From Castanea sativa (taxonomy: Eukaryota; Streptophyta; Magnoliopsida; Fagales; Fagaceae), in the NCBI RefSeq assembly GCF_040712315.1, contig NC_134014.1, positions 37,189,634 to 37,253,633 of the forward strand: DNA of 64,000 nt. The letters are read 5' to 3'. Under the pieces are notes generated by a model, which saw only the letters and a list, made by a program, of their open reading frames with translations, did no database searches and had not been told where the DNA came from. A program made the position numbers and the translations under genes. Shown piece after piece: positions 60,067-64,000 of the stretch (its first letter is position 1; each line of letters begins with the position of its first letter).

Positions 60067-60710
60067 TTAATTTGATGTGCGACTGTTGGTCATGGAGGAC
60101 TTGTACAAATCGTGCCTTGATTGGTAGTGGCGGCGCCACGTTATAGTCAGGGTGTTCCCAGGAACACCCTGACTTGAAATTTTTTTTTTTATATAATAAT
60201 TAAATTTTTTTATTTGTTTACCCTTTAAAAAAAATAGGAACACTCTCAATCAAAATCAAGAATACCCTCAAATTAAAAAAAAAATTATTTGTTCTACTTT
60301 CAAGCAAGAAAAAAAAAACCCAAAAAAAAAAATTTCAACTACAATCTGAAAAAAAAGAAAAAAGAAAATTGTAATAGACCCAAACAATGGACGGCAAGCC
60401 CAACATCAAGCCCACGGCAAGCCCAACAGATTAAAGAGGAAGCAAACCCACGGATTCTCCAAAAAAAAAAAACAAAACAAAGCACATGAGAAATCAGAAA
60501 CCTCAAATCAGAAATTAGTACATCAGAAATCACTAAAGCTAAAGCAAATCTAAAAACATCATAAATCACTAAACTTTAGTGCAAACCTAAAAACTTAAAA
60601 CTGAGCAACAGAGCAAGTTGAGCAACGCCTCCCCTTAGATCAGTCCAGTCCCCTTAGATCGCTAGCAGCCTTAAACATCGTCGCTCATCGCTCGCACATC
60701 GTCGCATAGG

Positions 60711-60714
<4 letters not shown>

Positions 60715-60767
<53 letters not shown>
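60715..60767. repeat. (TC)n microsatellite
   Basis: About 26 TC units inside the hAT element. Confidence 0.95.
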
Positions 60768-60769
<2 letters not shown>

Positions 60770-61360
60770 TCTTTAAAGAGTAGCTTTATCTAATTTGTGA
60801 TTGGCTGAAGCAGTGAAGCTTTAACACTTTATTAATATTTTGCCTATTTTTTGACTTTTTTTTTTTTTGGCTTTATCTCATGATTCTTATACATTGGTTG
60901 GTGTGTGTGTGACTGTGTGTTGATATTGGTGTTCGTGTTGGCCAGTTGGTGAGATATTAATTGTCTTTTAGTGTAATGTTATTGTGATTTATAATTGTGA
61001 AATTTTTTGATTGGTAGCTAGCTCTTGTGATTGGGGGCATTAGGCAGGCTTGTCTGTTGAGTGGGGTGGGGGGTGGATGGGCTGATAGGCACATGGGGCC
61101 GGGAATTGGGTAAAGCAATGTAATAATTTTATGTTAGGCTAAATTAATAATTAATAATTTAATAATTAAAGCAGTGTAATTGGGTAAAGCAACGAAATTG
61201 GGTAAAGTAATAATTAATAATTTAATTAACCAATACATTATAAAAGACAAACAAATTAAATTACGTTAGACTAAGCAACAATTAATAATTTTATAATTAA
61301 TGAAACAATAATATAACAAATTATAGTTTATAAAAGACAAACAAATTAATGAAATAACTA

Positions 61361-61514
61361 TCACCGCACACCCTTGGTGCGATTGTCACTCCACAAGGAT
61401 AAGTACTTGTGGTGTGTGGGGGGTAAGAGCCGAGGTTCAAGTTTCTAGGAGGGAGCTTTACACACATATACACTTAGATTAGGCTAGAGTAGAATTCTAT
61501 CTTGTATAAAAAAA
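61361..61514 (+). mobile_element. Second SINE family, nested in hAT
   Basis: Flanked by the perfect 18-bp duplication AAATTAATGAAATAACTA (61343-61360, 61515-61532). About 154 bp: GC-richer 5' half with TGGTGCGATTGTCACTCC and GAGCCGAGGTTCAAGTTTC (box B-like), T-rich 3' part and an A tail. Unrelated to the SINE at 10743. Confidence 0.88.
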
Positions 61515-61602
61515 AAATTAATGAAATAACTAAACAACAATAATTAATAATTTTATTAATATTTCAAATAAACTTATAGTTTATTGTTTATTCTTTTGCT
61601 AG

Positions 61603-61740
61603 AATTATAGACAAATACTTGATAAGTGGATGAATGATTGCTTGGTTGTGTATATTGAAAAAGATGTAGCTTGTAGCATTGATAATGAGACTATCATGCA
61701 ACGATTTCAAAATATGAAAACTCGTAGAAGGCAATTGTAA
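61603..61740 (+). pseudogene. hAT transposase C-terminal exon
   Basis: After a TTTTGCTAG acceptor, the frame reads 45 codons to TAA. It contains DKWMNDCLVVYIEKDVACSI and IMQRFQNMKTRRRQL, the C-terminal dimerisation end of TTF-type/ZMYM1-like plant hAT transposases. No other transposase exon remains. This fixes the element's superfamily and orientation. Confidence 0.82.
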
Positions 61741-61875
61741 ATTTTATGTATTTACGTGTTTTTTTTTATTGTTGTTGTTGTCAATATATAAAATTTTATT
61801 ATTATTAAATTGTATAATTTATGCTTATTGAGGAACACCCTGAAAAAAATTCCTAGAGCCGCCACTGTTGATTGG

Positions 61876-62365
61876 TCTTCTTTGAGTAAGGCAATGTGGA
61901 TTTTACTGTCAAGAATTATGGCTTCTTCATGGCCGGTTGTACCGGATAAGGAAAAAGGGTTTATTGGGGAGAGGGAAAGAGTCTATCAGGTACAACGTAA
62001 AAACTTAACCAAAAAATTTTAAGTAATAATAAAAAATAGCGCTTGACATGTAAAATTGTGAAGCCTCGAGAGTTTAGTTGTCAAAATTTCAGAAGGTCTA
62101 TAAAAGTTAAAGGTTTCGATTATATATTATTTATAAGTGATAGATTATGAGATGGCTCTCAACAATAATTTATTATACACAACAATTACACACAAGAAAA
62201 AGGAACAAAAATTGTAACCTTTTCAATTGTGTGTGTAAATATATTCACAAAAAAAGGTTATATGTAAAAATGAGATTAAATCAATATCTACAGGAAGATA
62301 AATACTACAAAAAGAGAAAGAAAAAGAGAACGTTCTCCTAATATCTTTTTTGGTAAGTTGCTTAA
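61876..62365. other. Flank of split exon and intergenic DNA
   Basis: The first 120 bp belong to the split exon-like frame; the remainder is AT-rich with no gene seen. Confidence 0.4.
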
Positions 62366-62940
62366 GGTTTCGTTTGAGAGTTTATAAGGGAATGGAATGG
62401 AATGAAATAGAATGATCATAAGGGAATGGAAATGAATAGAATAGAATGGAGTTGATTTAAGTAAGGGAAATGAATGGAAAAGAATAGAATGAAATTAAGT
62501 AACCTTGATTGGATGTTTTAAAATAAAGGAATGGAAGTGAATGGAATGTAAGTAATCTTGTTTGGGAGTAACATGGAGGGAATGGAATGGAACCATTTTA
62601 TGACAATATTACTATTAGACCCCTATTTTAAAATAAAGAGTTGAATATATAGGGGTATTTTGGGATTTTTAGTAAAAAATTCATTAAATCTAATTTTATT
62701 CTTTCACATTCCTCCCAATTTCGAGGGGAATGAAAATTTGAGGTTTTAAGGGAATAGAGAAGAATGAGTGTTCCCTCCTACCCATTTCATTCCATTTCCT
62801 TCTACTTAAACTCCCAAACAAGATAATGGACTTTTCATTTCCTCCATTAAAACTCTCATACAAGGGAATGGAAGAATATTTTAAAATTATTCTTTTCATT
62901 ACTTTCCATTCTATTCCATTCCCTCCTCCCAAACGAGGCC
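62366..62940. mobile_element. Harbinger-like MITE (GGAATGGAATG-rich)
   Basis: 575 bp between TAA trinucleotides (62363-62365, 62941-62943). Ends are GGTTTCGTTTGAGAG and the inverse of GGCCTCGTTTGGGAGG. The interior is a long imperfect foldback of GGAATGGAATG-type repeats. Non-coding. Confidence 0.75.
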
Positions 62941-62943
62941 TAA

Positions 62944-63408
62944 AGAAAGTTTTGACAGGAAATATAAAAAGAAAAAGTTAATATATCCCTATGATATTTT
63001 TTTAAGAAATTTATTATGGAAAAAAAGTAATTAAATTTTTTGATGACTTTTTTTATTTTAATTTCTCATAAAAATGGTGTTAAAATTTTTCTTAAATAAT
63101 AATTGTCTTGAGGGTATCCATTAACATGACTTAAATGCAAGAGATACAAACTTTTTTACAATTTTTTTTACAAACTTCTGATTGTGGTGAGTGGTTATTG
63201 TTTATTAATAAATGAAAAAGTGATGTTAATAGTGGTTGGTGAGCCTAGATGAAAACCAACAAGAAGCCAGCTACGTCAACGATTTATAAAAATGTTGTAA
63301 AATAGTTTGTGATTGTAGAACATTCGTTAATTTTTTGTTAACTTTTTAAAAAAATACCATATTCACAACATTTTCACTATAATGGATTTCAATTACCTTA
63401 ATTAATAA
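62944..63408. other. Intergenic DNA
   Basis: No gene. A stretch around 63150-63320 has inverted TACAAACTTTTTTACAATTT / AAATGTTGTAAAATAGTTTG ends, like a small degenerate MITE. Confidence 0.4.
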
Positions 63409-63541
63409 AGTCTTTAATGGTTAAATAACAGATCTAAGATTCAATCCCCTCATACTCGAAGAATAGATTGGTGTCTTGGTCTGATAATAAAGAGTTGTCA
63501 ACAGAAGCCGATGCCATATGTTGAAACTCTCTAAAAAAAAA
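63409..63541 (+). mobile_element. 5'-truncated tRNA-derived SINE
   Basis: Shares AGATTCAATCCCC, GATTGGTGTCTTGGTCTGAT, CGATGCCATATGTTGAAACT and an A tail with the SINE at 10743-10911. Confidence 0.75.
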
Positions 63542-63740
63542 CAATATTTTCACAATCATTTCACAAAAAATTCAAAGTAGGAGATTTTTACCGGTTTATT
63601 ATTGGTGGAAAAAATAATTTTAATAATAAGTTAAATTAGAATGAATAATAACTTATGATTTATGATGCAAAGATAATGTACTATAAACCTATTACTTCTT
63701 TGACTTTTTAGCTAAACCAGGACTATCGTACTCAAAAAGG

Positions 63741-63933
63741 GGCGTGGCTTCTATCTAGTGCCTCCAATGCACTAGATCCGCTGTAATCATGACATGTGTC
63801 CATTTTGGCGTGGCTTCTATCTAGTGACTCCAATGCACTAAACCTGCTGCAATCATGACATGTGTCCAAAAATAGACACATGTTATGATTACAGCGGGTC
63901 CAATATTACAGGACACTGGATAGAAGCTCACCT
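63741..63933. mobile_element. Mutator-like MITE with internal duplication
   Basis: 193 bp flanked by the 10-bp duplication CTCAAAAAGG (63731-63740, 63934-63943). The left end GGCGTGGCTTCTATCTAGTG is the inverse of the right end with a few mismatches. A 66-bp unit from the left end is repeated in tandem at 63807. Confidence 0.75.
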
Positions 63934-63968
63934 CTCAAAAAGGATATGCACGTGTCATATAGCACAAT

Positions 63969-64000
63969 TGATATGTAGGCAAATTTGTTGAATTTCTTGA
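63969..64000 (+). pseudogene. UGT91 3'-end remnant at window edge
   Basis: After TGA the frame reads YVGKFVEFL, matching YVDKFIEFL of the UGT at 29978-31384 with high nucleotide identity. It is cut by the window end. No UGT sequence is recognisable upstream, so it is a fragment. Confidence 0.6.

Larger units (their letters stand above)
60125..61867 (+). mobile_element. hAT transposon, 1.74 kb, internally deleted
   Basis: The perfect 8-bp duplication TTGATTGG flanks it (60117-60124, 61868-61875). Ends are TAGTGGCGGC and the inverse of CAGTGGCGGC; CAGGGTGTTCC is repeated inverted near both ends. It retains only the last transposase exon (61603-61740). A SINE is nested at 61361-61514. Confidence 0.9.
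60067..62011 (-). pseudogene. Exon-like frame split by a hAT element
   Basis: Ignoring the hAT insert and one copy of its 8-bp target, minus-strand flanks read openly from about 61998 to a TAA at 60067-60069 (about 54 codons). The sequence includes SGTTGHEEAIILDSKIHIAL before the insert and RHDLYKSSMTNSRTSN after it. A CTGATAG acceptor-like site precedes it. The opposite strand is also open from ATG 60092 (MEDLYKSCLDW ... FIGERERVYQ). I recognise neither product. It may be the last exon of a disrupted gene; no partner exons are seen to 64000. Confidence 0.35.

Noticed and set aside
62696..62932. Minus-strand frame as an upstream exon of the hAT-split gene
   Set aside because: It lies inside the GGAATGGAATG-rich MITE and reads as its repeat.

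Overview
This window is nuclear DNA of a flowering plant, most likely a woody eudicot. Three kinds of evidence support that: intron-containing genes with GT..AG junctions, plant-only gene families (a class VI receptor-like cytoplasmic kinase and a UGT91-type glycosyltransferase), and AT-rich intergenic DNA packed with plant transposons. I cannot name the species from sequence alone. An oak/chestnut-like (Fagales) genome would fit, but that is a guess.

There are three convincing host genes. (1) An RBK1/RBK2-like kinase lies on the minus strand, with seven coding exons between 6921 and 2969 and all junctions in phase (467 aa). (2) A nuclear protein with a histone-fold-like domain and a Gln-rich tail lies on the plus strand, with six exons from 20755 to 26696 (598 aa). 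Its 2.4-kb second intron holds a dead, antisense Ty3/gypsy integrase fragment. (3) An intronless UGT91-type glycosyltransferase lies at 29978-31384 (468 aa). Two tiny remnants of related UGT 3' ends lie at 33549-33608 and at the right window edge (63969-64000), so the region once held more UGT copies. An exon-like open frame near 60.1/61.9 kb is split by a hAT transposon.

Most of the rest is transposons. From left to right: a LINE-type ORF1 fragment (84-1055); MITEs, foldbacks and a SINE (8-13.5 kb); a dead Ty1/copia element with both LTRs (about 14484-19429, minus strand); a Tourist-like MITE (28070-28466); a hAT nested in a second hAT-like element (31506-32820); a full-length L1-type LINE with a 14-bp target duplication (35528-41611); a short hAT (41868-42501); a 12-kb Tat-type Ty3/gypsy element (44439-56483); a solo LTR of a related family in the opposite orientation (58116-58865); a 1.7-kb hAT with a transposase tail and a nested SINE (60125-61867); and Harbinger- and Mutator-like MITEs near the right end.

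The most interesting structure is the Tat element. It carries gag-pol with two RNase H domains. A hAT insertion splits gag, and seven near-identical 151-bp tandem repeats follow pol. Between the repeats and the 3' LTR lies a spliced antisense gene of unknown function. The three host genes show no evident shared pathway.
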